64,000 bases of DNA from Candidatus Gastranaerophilales bacterium (lineage in GTDB: Bacteria > Cyanobacteriota > Vampirovibrionia > Gastranaerophilales > Gastranaerophilaceae). The stretch covers positions 1 to 64,000 of the forward strand of contig CALVAY010000008.1 of assembly GCA_944325665.1 (NCBI GenBank). The letters are read 5' to 3'. The notes below the pieces were generated by a model, which saw nothing but the letters and a program-made list of their open reading frames with translations, searched no databases and was not told the origin of the DNA. The translations under genes and the position numbers were made by a program. This document shows positions 43,621 to 51,472 of the stretch, one piece after another. Numbering within the stretch: the stretch's first letter is position 1; each line of letters begins with the position of its first letter.

Positions 43621-44658
43621 CTAATTCTCCAATAAAACCTTTATCGCTTCGCCGTTTCCGTGCATTTCAAGCGCACGTTTAGCATATTTCATTTGCATGG
43701 TTTTTGTAATTAATTTCTCAACATCAACCTGACCGGATGAAATTAACCCCAGAGCCTGCCTAAAATATTTAGGCGTATGGTGAAATACGCTAATAATATT
43801 TACTTCATCGTAATGCAATCTGCGTGTGTCAATATTAACGCTTGTACCCGCCGAGCAGCCGCCAAAAAGGTGAACAACCCCGCCACGTCTAACTAAAGAA
43901 AACATTCTCTCCCAAATTTCGGGCAAACCGACGCACTCAATTGCAACATCTAAGCCCCTGCCTTCTTCAGTCATGGTCATTATCATATCTTTTGGATCGG
44001 GATATTTTTTAAGGTCAATTACTTCATCAGCCAGTGCAAATTCTTTTGCCATTTTTAATTTTAACGGATTTCTGCCCATAGCGATTACTTTTGCACCCTT
44101 TAGTTTTGCAAGGCGGGCAAACATAAGCCCGATTGGACCAATACCGACTATTCCAACCGTATCGCCCTTTTGGATAGGGGTTCTTTCAATCCCATGAACA
44201 ACATTTGCCAATGGCTCGCAAAAAACAGCACGCCTAAAAGGCACATCATCAGGGATTATTAGAAGATTTTTTTCTACAATTCTTTTTGGAATTGTTATGT
44301 ATTGCGCATAAGCGCCGTTTAAAAGGTCAAGATTTTCACACAAATTTTCTTCACCGCGACGGCAGAAAAAACACTCTCCGCAAGGAGCAGAGTTAGCCCC
44401 GACGACTCTGTCGCCGACTTTAAAGTTTTCGACGCCTTCGCCAAGCTGAACAATTGTACCTGCAAATTCATGCCCAAAACCCGAGGGAGTTTTTTTAATT
44501 AAAACAGGATGCCCTCTTCTTAGTGTTTTAACATCCGTACCACAGGTAAGAGCTGCTTCTACCTTAACTAAAACCTCGCCTTCATCAGGCATTTTAACAT
44601 TCACTTCTTCATAGCGAATGTCTTTTGGGGCATAGTACATAACAGCTTTCATTTTCAT
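43621..44658 (-). CDS. zinc-dependent dehydrogenase (MDR), second of pair
   Basis: 345 residues. Catalytic-zinc Cys in AALTCGTDVKTL (about 39), GHEFAGTI near 65, structural zinc CGECFFCRRGEENLC, Rossmann GIGPIGLMFARL near 172. Overlaps its upstream neighbour (also an MDR) by 4 bases. The substrate is not evident; sorbitol- or threonine-dehydrogenase-like polyol oxidation is typical of this group. Confidence 0.85.
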   Translation of the reverse strand: MKMKAVMYYAPKDIRYEEVNVKMPDEGEVLVKVEAALTCGTDVKTLRRGHPVLIKKTPSGFGHEFAGTIVQLGEGVENFKVGDRVVGANSAPCGECFFCRRGEENLCENLDLLNGAYAQYITIPKRIVEKNLLIIPDDVPFRRAVFCEPLANVVHGIERTPIQKGDTVGIVGIGPIGLMFARLAKLKGAKVIAMGRNPLKLKMAKEFALADEVIDLKKYPDPKDMIMTMTEEGRGLDVAIECVGLPEIWERMFSLVRRGGVVHLFGGCSAGTSVNIDTRRLHYDEVNIISVFHHTPKYFRQALGLISSGQVDVEKLITKTMQMKYAKRALEMHGNGEAIKVLLEN

Positions 44659-45629
44659 ATTTTTATATAGGCCTTAAAAATCTTTCCGCAAATATTATCT
44701 TCAATCGCTGACGGCAAATTGTCAAGAGTATAAATTGTACTTACATCTTTGGTGTTTACTTTATTTTCAACCAACAATTCATACGAAATTTTATAATCCT
44801 CGGGCGAAGGCGAATAGCTTGGTATAACGCTTATTTCTCGATAATACAAGTCATTATTTCTATACCCGTCATCGTTTTCAACAGATGAAAATACAATAAT
44901 TTTCCCGCCGTCTCTTACATGCTCTAATGCGGTTGGAATAGCCTTTGAAGAACCTGATGTCATAAAAATTGTGTCATAGCTGTCTTTTTTATAAGTTACG
45001 CCGAATTTTTTGGCAAATTCTTCTCTTTGAGTATTAATATCAAAGCCAAAAGTCCTAACTCCAAAAGCTTTAAGCGCTTCAGCCGTAATTAGACCAATCG
45101 AGCCTAATCCTAATACAAGAGAATTGGATTTTGAATTATCCTTATCAAGTTCATAGCCAGCACGCCTAATTGCACGCACAACACATGCCAGAGGCTCAAG
45201 AAAAGCAATTTGAGCATAATCCATATCTTTTGGAACAGGAAAAACGGTATATTTCAAGTGATTTTCATCAACTCTAATAAATTCCGAAAACCCGCAAGGT
45301 GAAATGTTTGAATTTTTAAATGTCTTGCACATTGAATAAGCGCCAATGCGGCAATAGTCGCAACTAAAGCATGGGTAATGATGACCGAGTGCAACAATTT
45401 CGCCAACTTTAAAATCGGTATCGGAATTTATTTCAACAATTTCGCCGACTACCTCATGCCCAAGTATAACTTTTGCTTCGTTTTCCTTTGTAGCATGCTT
45501 AATTTTAACAATGTCCGAGCCGCACAAACCGCAACCGAGAACTTTTATAATCGCACCCCTGCCTTGAAGGGAAGGCTTTTTAGCATCAACTATCTGAACT
45601 TTTAAATCGATTAACTTTGCACTTTTCAT
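44655..45629 (-). CDS. zinc-dependent dehydrogenase (MDR), first of pair
   Basis: 324 residues. CGLCGSDIVKIKH supplies the catalytic Cys, GHEVVGEIV near 57, structural zinc CFSCDYCRIGAYSMC, Rossmann GLGSIGLITAEAL near 164. Start at ATG 45629 with AGGAG five bases upstream. It lies 8 bases after a pilin-like peptide gene and overlaps the next MDR; two such paralogues in tandem suggest consecutive steps on one substrate. Confidence 0.82.
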   Translation of the reverse strand: MKSAKLIDLKVQIVDAKKPSLQGRGAIIKVLGCGLCGSDIVKIKHATKENEAKVILGHEVVGEIVEINSDTDFKVGEIVALGHHYPCFSCDYCRIGAYSMCKTFKNSNISPCGFSEFIRVDENHLKYTVFPVPKDMDYAQIAFLEPLACVVRAIRRAGYELDKDNSKSNSLVLGLGSIGLITAEALKAFGVRTFGFDINTQREEFAKKFGVTYKKDSYDTIFMTSGSSKAIPTALEHVRDGGKIIVFSSVENDDGYRNNDLYYREISVIPSYSPSPEDYKISYELLVENKVNTKDVSTIYTLDNLPSAIEDNICGKIFKAYIKI

Positions 45630-45637
45630 TACCACTC

Positions 45638-45808
45638 CTATGGTGTCATAGGCGGCACCACAACCGTATTTGTACCTGATTCTTGAACACCAAAAGTAGC
45701 TTGTTGTTCAATTCCTCTCAATTTAAAGTGATTTACAAAAATAGTTATAAAAATCAGCACAAAAGCTGCTATTAAAGTAAATTCCAAAATAGATTGAGCT
45801 TGTTTCAT
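45638..45808 (-). CDS. 56-residue Flp-pilin-like peptide
   Basis: MKQAQSILEFTLIAAFVLIF then ITIFVNHFKLRG and a polar tail. A short basic leader followed by QSILEF, with Glu at mature position 5 and a long hydrophobic helix, is the prepilin (Flp/TadE, class III signal) pattern, though Ala replaces the usual Gly at -1. No tad genes are in the window. Missed by length filters. TATAAT (45815-45820 on the minus strand) ends six bases before the ATG: apparently leaderless. Confidence 0.6.
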   Translation of the reverse strand: MKQAQSILEFTLIAAFVLIFITIFVNHFKLRGIEQQATFGVQESGTNTVVVPPMTP

Positions 45809-45822
45809 AGTTGCATTATACT
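45794..45822 (+). promoter_or_regulatory. back-to-back promoter of the Fe-S and pilin-like genes
   Basis: Plus strand: TTGAGC (45794-45799), 17 bases, TATACT (45817-45822), then six bases to ATG 45829. Minus strand: TATAAT at 45820-45815, then six bases to ATG 45808. The two -10 boxes overlap by four bases in opposite orientation. Confidence 0.6.
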
Positions 45823-45828
45823 ACAATT

Positions 45829-46938
45829 ATGAAAGCCAATGAAGTAGAAAAAAATATTTTAAAATGCTCAAGATGCGGACTTTGCCAAGAAGTCTGTCCG
45901 ATTTATGACGAGTTGAAATCAGAAAGTTCGGCTACCAGAGGAAAATTATCTCAAATTTTTGGCTTAATTAAAGGTGATTTAAAATTAAATCGAGAAATTT
46001 TAAACAATTTAGATTTGTGTTTAAACTGCGAAAAATGCAAACTAAACTGCCCTTCGGGCGTAAATACCACAGGTGTTTTTAATAAAGAGAGAAAACTGGG
46101 TCTTGTGGGCAAAATAATGACATCGGATTTTGTTTTTAATCTTAAAATAAAATCTTTAGAGTTATTTTCGCTTTTTAAAAAAAGTCCGAGATTTGATGAC
46201 AGTTCAAATATTTTATATTTCCAAGGCTGCATTGCAAAAAAACTCAAACAAGGTTTAAATTTACAAGGATTAAAACTAAAAAACGGCAATTTTGAATGCT
46301 GCGCGATACCTTATCTTACAAAGGGCAGAGAAGACATTTACAATAAAATTGCAAAGTATAATGAAAAAATAATAGAAAAGGCAGATTTAGTTATCTTTGA
46401 CTGCGCTACATGCTTTAGCACAGTTAAAGATTACCCCTTTAAAAACCCGAAAAACAAAGATAAGCTTGTATTCTATACCGACTTTTACAAAAAAGCTCAA
46501 TTTGTATCCAAACAAAAGGTGAGTGTTACTTTTCATATGCCTTGCCACCTAAAAGCCGCAGGTGTGAGTTTAGATGAAATAGAAGACATATTAAAATCAA
46601 TTAAAAACATAAACTACACAAGAGCATTAAATGCCCAAGACTGCTGCGGCTTTAGCGGAGATTTCTTTCTAAGGCACCCGAAAATTGCTTTTAACATTGC
46701 CTACAAAAAAGCAAAAGGCATTGTAAGAACTAATGCAGATTTTGTATTAAGCGCTTGTCCCACTTGCATTTGGAGTTTAAGATTTTCACTTTTTGCAAGC
46801 AAATATATATACAAAAATAAAAACAAAATAAAAACCATGGATATGGCAGAATTTTTAAATAAATACTGCTATATAGAAAATAAAACCGCGCAAAAAGAAA
46901 GAAAAAGAACTAATCAAGATGCAGGTATGTGTGTATAA
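45829..46938 (+). CDS. (Fe-S)-binding oxidoreductase subunit (GlcF/HdrD-like)
   Basis: 369 residues. Two 4Fe-4S motifs near the N terminus (CSRCGLCQEVCP and CLNCEKCKLNCP), then two cysteine-rich CCG-type domains (FQGC...CCAIPY and MPCHLKAA...QDCCGFSGDF). This is the architecture of the glycolate oxidase Fe-S subunit and heterodisulphide reductase D-type proteins, which pass electrons from a flavin partner; no partner gene is adjacent. Start 45829 placed by promoter; apparently leaderless. Converges with the next gene, overlapping it by 29 bases. Confidence 0.82.
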   Translation: MKANEVEKNILKCSRCGLCQEVCPIYDELKSESSATRGKLSQIFGLIKGDLKLNREILNNLDLCLNCEKCKLNCPSGVNTTGVFNKERKLGLVGKIMTSDFVFNLKIKSLELFSLFKKSPRFDDSSNILYFQGCIAKKLKQGLNLQGLKLKNGNFECCAIPYLTKGREDIYNKIAKYNEKIIEKADLVIFDCATCFSTVKDYPFKNPKNKDKLVFYTDFYKKAQFVSKQKVSVTFHMPCHLKAAGVSLDEIEDILKSIKNINYTRALNAQDCCGFSGDFFLRHPKIAFNIAYKKAKGIVRTNADFVLSACPTCIWSLRFSLFASKYIYKNKNKIKTMDMAEFLNKYCYIENKTAQKERKRTNQDAGMCV

Positions 46939-47911
46939 CTTTTATTATTTTATCAAAGTGATTAATTAAACACACAACAACCATAGAAACAACAAGACCA
47001 ATGAGCGCTTTTGTAAGGTCTTTTACTACGTGCTTGTAGACTTTTTTCTGAGTTTCAAATCTCAACCTGTTATACATTGCTATTTCTCTACCCGCAAGAA
47101 GTCCCAAAAATACCCATGTAGTAGACATCGGAACATTATTTACATATTGAAAATACAGAAGAATTGAAGCATAAGTAACATCGATTATCGTCGCTGAGCG
47201 GATATCTTGAGTATTTGTTTTTAATTTCACGATATTTTGAATTTCGCCGCCACGCTTATATACTATCCAACCAAGGAAAGTAATAAAAATTCCAAGAGTA
47301 ACTATCATCTGCGCAAAATCAAGTTTTCTTGGCAGATAAACATAAAGATTTGCAGCATCTTGCATTAGCCACATTGACCAAAGATAAGCAGTTGCGCTCC
47401 ACTTTGTAACATACCACCATTTAGAGATTTTTTTGCCCTTGGTGTACAAGAATTTTTTCTCAAGAGGTCTTGAAATTATAAAATATAAAACTATTGAAAT
47501 TGTAAACGCCATTATATAGCCTAAAAAAGACTTTGCAAGCATAAGGCTTATGACGGTTCCCGATGAAAATATGCTTAAAATCAAAAATGCCGTTGCAACA
47601 GGAATGCCTTTTTTTGTTAAGTATATAAGTATGACGGGCGGAAGAACATGCCACCAGTAAAACTGCTGTGCAAACGGTATTCTGTCCAGCCTGCCAAATG
47701 CCATATCTCCGTCATCTATATACCAGCCCAGAGTAAAAGTTATTACAAGGACAAGGCTTGCAAAAAGCCATATAAGCCATGCCGGCTTATCACGGGTTGT
47801 GCTTAAAAAAGTACCGAGTGTTTGAATGACGTCGTTAGAAACACACGCATACAGAGAAAGCGAAAAGCCCAGTATCATATATATTTCATTTAATGTGATT
47901 GCATTTGTCAT
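46910..47911 (-). CDS. polytopic membrane protein with PiT-like motifs
   Basis: 333 residues, about nine membrane helices. Two segments resemble the duplicated motif of phosphate transporters: VSNDVIQTLGTFLSTTRD (about 24-41) and NNVPMSTTWVFLGLLAGREIA (about 256-276). The rest (GWYIDDGDMAFGRLDRIPF, WLMQDAANLYVYLPR, KTNTQDIRSATIIDVTYAS) matches no transporter I can name. Anion or phosphate transport is a guess from the motif pair. GGTGAAG precedes the ATG. Confidence 0.55.
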   Translation of the reverse strand: MTNAITLNEIYMILGFSLSLYACVSNDVIQTLGTFLSTTRDKPAWLIWLFASLVLVITFTLGWYIDDGDMAFGRLDRIPFAQQFYWWHVLPPVILIYLTKKGIPVATAFLILSIFSSGTVISLMLAKSFLGYIMAFTISIVLYFIISRPLEKKFLYTKGKKISKWWYVTKWSATAYLWSMWLMQDAANLYVYLPRKLDFAQMIVTLGIFITFLGWIVYKRGGEIQNIVKLKTNTQDIRSATIIDVTYASILLYFQYVNNVPMSTTWVFLGLLAGREIAMYNRLRFETQKKVYKHVVKDLTKALIGLVVSMVVVCLINHFDKIIKVIHTYLHLD

Positions 47912-48016
47912 ACTTCACCAAAACTATTTTATCAGAAAATTTTAAATGTCAAAGTAAAAAATTTTAAAGAGGATATTAAAATTATATAAAGTTTTGATAA
48001 TGTGTAAAAATTACAC

Positions 48017-48045
48017 TTGCAATTAAATATATTTTGTTTTAAAAT
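48017..48045 (+). promoter_or_regulatory. adhE: adhE promoter
   Basis: TTGCAA (48017-48022), 17-base spacer, TAAAAT (48040-48045). The predicted start near 48052 falls inside the Rex operator. A further inverted repeat GTGTAA-AAA-TTACAC lies at 48002-48016, upstream of the -35. Confidence 0.65.
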
Positions 48046-48049
48046 CATA

Positions 48050-48067
48050 TTGTGAAATAATTCACGA
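48050..48067. promoter_or_regulatory. Rex operator
   Basis: TTGTGAA-ATAA-TTCACGA, one mismatch from the ideal Rex palindrome TTGTGAA-N4-TTCACAA, placed over the adhE transcription start. The rex gene is directly downstream of adhE. Confidence 0.85.
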
Positions 48068-48095
48068 ATACAAACTCCGATTTTATGAGGAAAAC

Positions 48096-50789
48096 ATGTT
48101 TTTAAAATTCAAGAAAAATAAAACTCAAAAAGAGCTATGTAATAAGGAGAACGAAATGACACAAGAGAACATGGAAATTCAAGTTCAAGATGAACAAAAT
48201 CGTCAATTAGTTACAAGCGCTGAAGACTTAGACCAGTTGATTGAAAGAGCGAAAGCTGCACAAAGAGTTTATGCAACTTACACTCAAGAACAAGTGGACA
48301 AAATCTTTAGAGCTGCGGCATTAGCTGCAAACAAAGCCAGAATTCCTCTAGCTAAAATGGCTCATGAAGAATCAGGCATGGGTATTGTTGAAGATAAAGT
48401 TATTAAAAACCACTTTGCTTCAGAATACATTTACAATAAATATAAAAACTGCAAAACTTGCGGCATTATTGAAGAAGACAAACCAAACGGAATTAAAAAA
48501 GTTGCTGAACCTATCGGTGTTTTAGCAGGTATCGTTCCTACAACAAACCCGACTGCAACAGCAATCTTTAAATCATTAATTTCATTAAAAACAAGAAACG
48601 CAATTGTTTTCTCACCCCACCCGAGAGCTAAAAAAGCAACTATCAAAGCTGCTCAAATCGTTCTTGACGCAGCAGTTAAAGCAGGTGCTCCAAAAGACAT
48701 TATCGGTTGGATTGATGAACCCACAGTTGAATTATCAAACCAATTAATGCATCACCCTAAAATCGATATGATTTTAGCAACAGGCGGCCCCGGCATGGTT
48801 AAAGCTGCTTACTCATCAGGTAAACCTGCTCTAGGTGTTGGCCCCGGTAACACACCTGCAATTATTGATGAAACAGCAAATATCAAAATGGCAGTTTCTT
48901 CAATTCTTTTATCAAAAACATTTGATAACGGTGTTGTTTGTGCTTCTGAACAAGCTATCATCGCTGTTGACAGTGTTTACGAAGAAATTAAAGAAGAATT
49001 AAAATACAGAGGCGCTTACTTCTGTAACGAAAACCAAAAACAGGCATTAAGAAACACTATGTTCCCCGAAGGCAGATTAAATGCTGCTATCGTTGGACAA
49101 CCTGCTTATAAAATTGCTCAAATGGCAGGTTTTGAAGTTCCAGAAGATGCTAAAGTATTAATCGGTGAAGTAACTGATTATTCAATGGATGAACCGTTTG
49201 CGCACGAAAAATTATCACCTGTTCTTGCAATGTACAGAGCTTGTGATTTTGATGATGCGGTAAACATTGCATTCACTCTTGTTGATGCAGGCGGCGCAGG
49301 CCACACTTCAGTTCTTTACACTGATGAAAGAAAACCTGAAAGAATTGAAAAATTCGCAAAAACACTACATACAGGTAGAATCTTGATTAACTCTCCCGCT
49401 TCTCAAGGTGCTATCGGCGATATTTACAACTTCAAATTAGACCCGACATTAACAATCGGTTGCGGTTCTTGGGGTGGTAACGCAGTCAGCGAAAACGTTG
49501 GTATTAAGCACTTATTAAACTACAAAACAGTAGCCGAAAGGAGAGAAAACATGCTATGGTTCAAGATACCGCCAAAAGTTTACTTCAAACGTGGTGCTAC
49601 TGATTTAGCACTTAGAGAACTTAAAGGCAGACAAAGAGCATTTATCGTAACAGACAGATACTTATTTGACTCAGGAACAGTTTATAACGTAACTAAGGTA
49701 TTGGAAGAAATCGGTGTAGATTATCAAATCTTCTTCGATGTTAAACCGGATCCGACATTGGCTACAATTAACGAAGCAATGCAGATGGTTAACGTATATA
49801 AACCTGACGTAATCATTGCTCTTGGTGGCGGTTCACCAATCGACGCTGCTAAAGTTATCTGGTTAATGTATGAACAACCTGATTCAGTATTTGAAGATGT
49901 TGCTATGAGATTTATGGATATCAGAAAGAGAATTTGTGATCTTCCTGCTCTTGGTAAAAAAGCAACTATGGTTGCTATTCCTACAACATCAGGTACAGGT
50001 TCTGAAGTTACTCCGTTTGCGGTTATTACAGATGAAAAAACACACATCAAATATCCTCTTGCAGACTATGCCCTAACTCCTGAAATGGCAATCATCGACC
50101 CGAACTTTGTTGATACAATGCCAAAAGGTCTATGCGCAGCATCAGGTATTGACGCACTAAGCCACGCATTAGAAGCTTATGCAAGCTGCATGGCTACAAA
50201 CTTCACAAATTCACCTGCACTTGAAGCAGCTAAATTAATCTTCAGATACTTACCACGTTCTTACAAATTCGGTAAGGATGATCCGATTGCAAGAGAAAAA
50301 ATCCACTACGCTTCAGCTCTTGCAGGTATGGCTTTTGCTAACGCATTCTTGGGTGTTTGCCACTCAATGGCTCACAAACTTGGTGCAGCGTTTAACATTC
50401 CTCACGGTATCGCAAACGCTATGTTATTAAACCAAGTTATCAGATTCAACTCATCTGATTGCCCAAGAAAACAAGCATCATTCCCGCAATACAAATTCCC
50501 GAATGCTAAGACAAAATATGCTCAAGTAGCTGACAACTTAGGTTTGGGCGGTAACAACGATGATGAAAAAGTTGAAAGATTACTAAGCGCTATTACAAAT
50601 CTTAAAAAAGAACTTGAAATACCGCTTTCAATCAAAGAACTTGGCATTAGCGAAGAAGATTTCTACGGCAAATTAGACGAACTTGTTGAATTAGCATTTG
50701 ACGATCAATGTACAGGTGCTAACCCTGCATATCCTCTAATGAAAGAAATCAGAGAAATGTACATTAAAGCCTACAACGGCGAAGTGTAA
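48096..50789 (+). CDS. adhE: bifunctional acetaldehyde-CoA/alcohol dehydrogenase
   Basis: Reduces acetyl-CoA to ethanol with two NADH; forms spirosomes. 897 residues: ALDH domain (about 40-470, catalytic Cys in DNGVVCASEQAI), linker, iron-dependent ADH domain from about 490 (GGGSPIDAAKVIW; iron His in CHSMAHKLGAAFNIPHGIAN). Two starts compete: ATG 48096 (GAGG upstream) and ATG 48156 (AAGGAG upstream; the family N terminus fits the latter), so a 20-residue extension may exist. Strong codon bias suggests high expression. A Rex operator controls it, and rex follows a terminator. Confidence 0.96.
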   Translation: MFLKFKKNKTQKELCNKENEMTQENMEIQVQDEQNRQLVTSAEDLDQLIERAKAAQRVYATYTQEQVDKIFRAAALAANKARIPLAKMAHEESGMGIVEDKVIKNHFASEYIYNKYKNCKTCGIIEEDKPNGIKKVAEPIGVLAGIVPTTNPTATAIFKSLISLKTRNAIVFSPHPRAKKATIKAAQIVLDAAVKAGAPKDIIGWIDEPTVELSNQLMHHPKIDMILATGGPGMVKAAYSSGKPALGVGPGNTPAIIDETANIKMAVSSILLSKTFDNGVVCASEQAIIAVDSVYEEIKEELKYRGAYFCNENQKQALRNTMFPEGRLNAAIVGQPAYKIAQMAGFEVPEDAKVLIGEVTDYSMDEPFAHEKLSPVLAMYRACDFDDAVNIAFTLVDAGGAGHTSVLYTDERKPERIEKFAKTLHTGRILINSPASQGAIGDIYNFKLDPTLTIGCGSWGGNAVSENVGIKHLLNYKTVAERRENMLWFKIPPKVYFKRGATDLALRELKGRQRAFIVTDRYLFDSGTVYNVTKVLEEIGVDYQIFFDVKPDPTLATINEAMQMVNVYKPDVIIALGGGSPIDAAKVIWLMYEQPDSVFEDVAMRFMDIRKRICDLPALGKKATMVAIPTTSGTGSEVTPFAVITDEKTHIKYPLADYALTPEMAIIDPNFVDTMPKGLCAASGIDALSHALEAYASCMATNFTNSPALEAAKLIFRYLPRSYKFGKDDPIAREKIHYASALAGMAFANAFLGVCHSMAHKLGAAFNIPHGIANAMLLNQVIRFNSSDCPRKQASFPQYKFPNAKTKYAQVADNLGLGGNNDDEKVERLLSAITNLKKELEIPLSIKELGISEEDFYGKLDELVELAFDDQCTGANPAYPLMKEIREMYIKAYNGEV

Positions 50790-50801
50790 GATAAAAAAAT
50801 T

Positions 50802-50842
50802 ATACCGAACAGTGTCCAAGTTGATGCTGTTCGGTATTTTTT
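50802..50842 (+). terminator. rho-independent terminator between adhE and rex
   Basis: Eleven-pair stem ATACCGAACAG/CTGTTCGGTAT with a 14-base loop and a T tract ending 9 bases before the rex ATG. Confidence 0.92.
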
Positions 50843-50851
50843 AAAAAGATT

Positions 50852-51472
50852 ATGAACAATAAAATTTCAGATAAAATTATAAATCGTCTAACTCTTTATC
50901 ACTGCATTTTAAGTGATTTTATTGCACAAAAAATTGACACTGTAACAAGTGTCCAAATTGCAACTTTATTAAAAATAGACGATTCTCAAGTAAGAAAGGA
51001 TATTTCCCTGCTTGAAAACAGCGGAAAGTCGCGCGTCGGTTATCATGTTGCCGACCTTAAAAAGGCAATAGAAAAAACTCTCGGCTTTTCACACCCTAAA
51101 AATGCTTTCATAGTAGGCGCGGGTAACTTAGGTCTTGCGCTTGCAAAATATGATAATTTTTTAAACTACGGCTTAAATGTTCTTGCGCTTTTTGACAACG
51201 ACCCTCTTAAAGTCGGCGTTACAGTCAACAAAAAAGAGGTTTATCATATTTCAAAATTGCCTGAATTAGCCAAAAAAATGGGTGTTCAAATGGTACTTTT
51301 AACCGTTCCGAGAAGCGCTTCGCAACAAACGGTTGATTTTCTTGTCCAATCAAACATTAAGTACATTTGGAACTTTTCCCCATCAGTTCTAAGTGTTCCT
51401 GAGGGCATTGAAGTTTGGAACGAAAATCTAATGGGTAATTTTCTACATTTTTCTTACAAAATTTCTAATTAA
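50852..51472 (+). CDS. rex: redox-sensing repressor Rex
   Basis: 206 residues. N-terminal winged helix (INRLTLYHCILSDFIAQKID, then LLKIDDSQVRKDISLLENSGKSRVGYHV) and a Rossmann domain from about 85 (KNAFIVGAGNLGLALAKYDNF), ending in a domain-swap helix. It binds TTGTGAA-type operators when NADH/NAD is low and releases them on NADH binding. A strong terminator lies directly upstream and no Shine-Dalgarno is visible, so it probably depends on read-through from adhE or a weak promoter in the terminator. Overlaps the convergent repeat-protein gene by 8 bases. Confidence 0.95.
   Translation: MNNKISDKIINRLTLYHCILSDFIAQKIDTVTSVQIATLLKIDDSQVRKDISLLENSGKSRVGYHVADLKKAIEKTLGFSHPKNAFIVGAGNLGLALAKYDNFLNYGLNVLALFDNDPLKVGVTVNKKEVYHISKLPELAKKMGVQMVLLTVPRSASQQTVDFLVQSNIKYIWNFSPSVLSVPEGIEVWNENLMGNFLHFSYKISN

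Noticed and set aside
48002-48016. Second Rex site GTGTAA-AAA-TTACAC
   Set aside because: Spacing and half-sites do not match the Rex palindrome; left as an unexplained inverted repeat.
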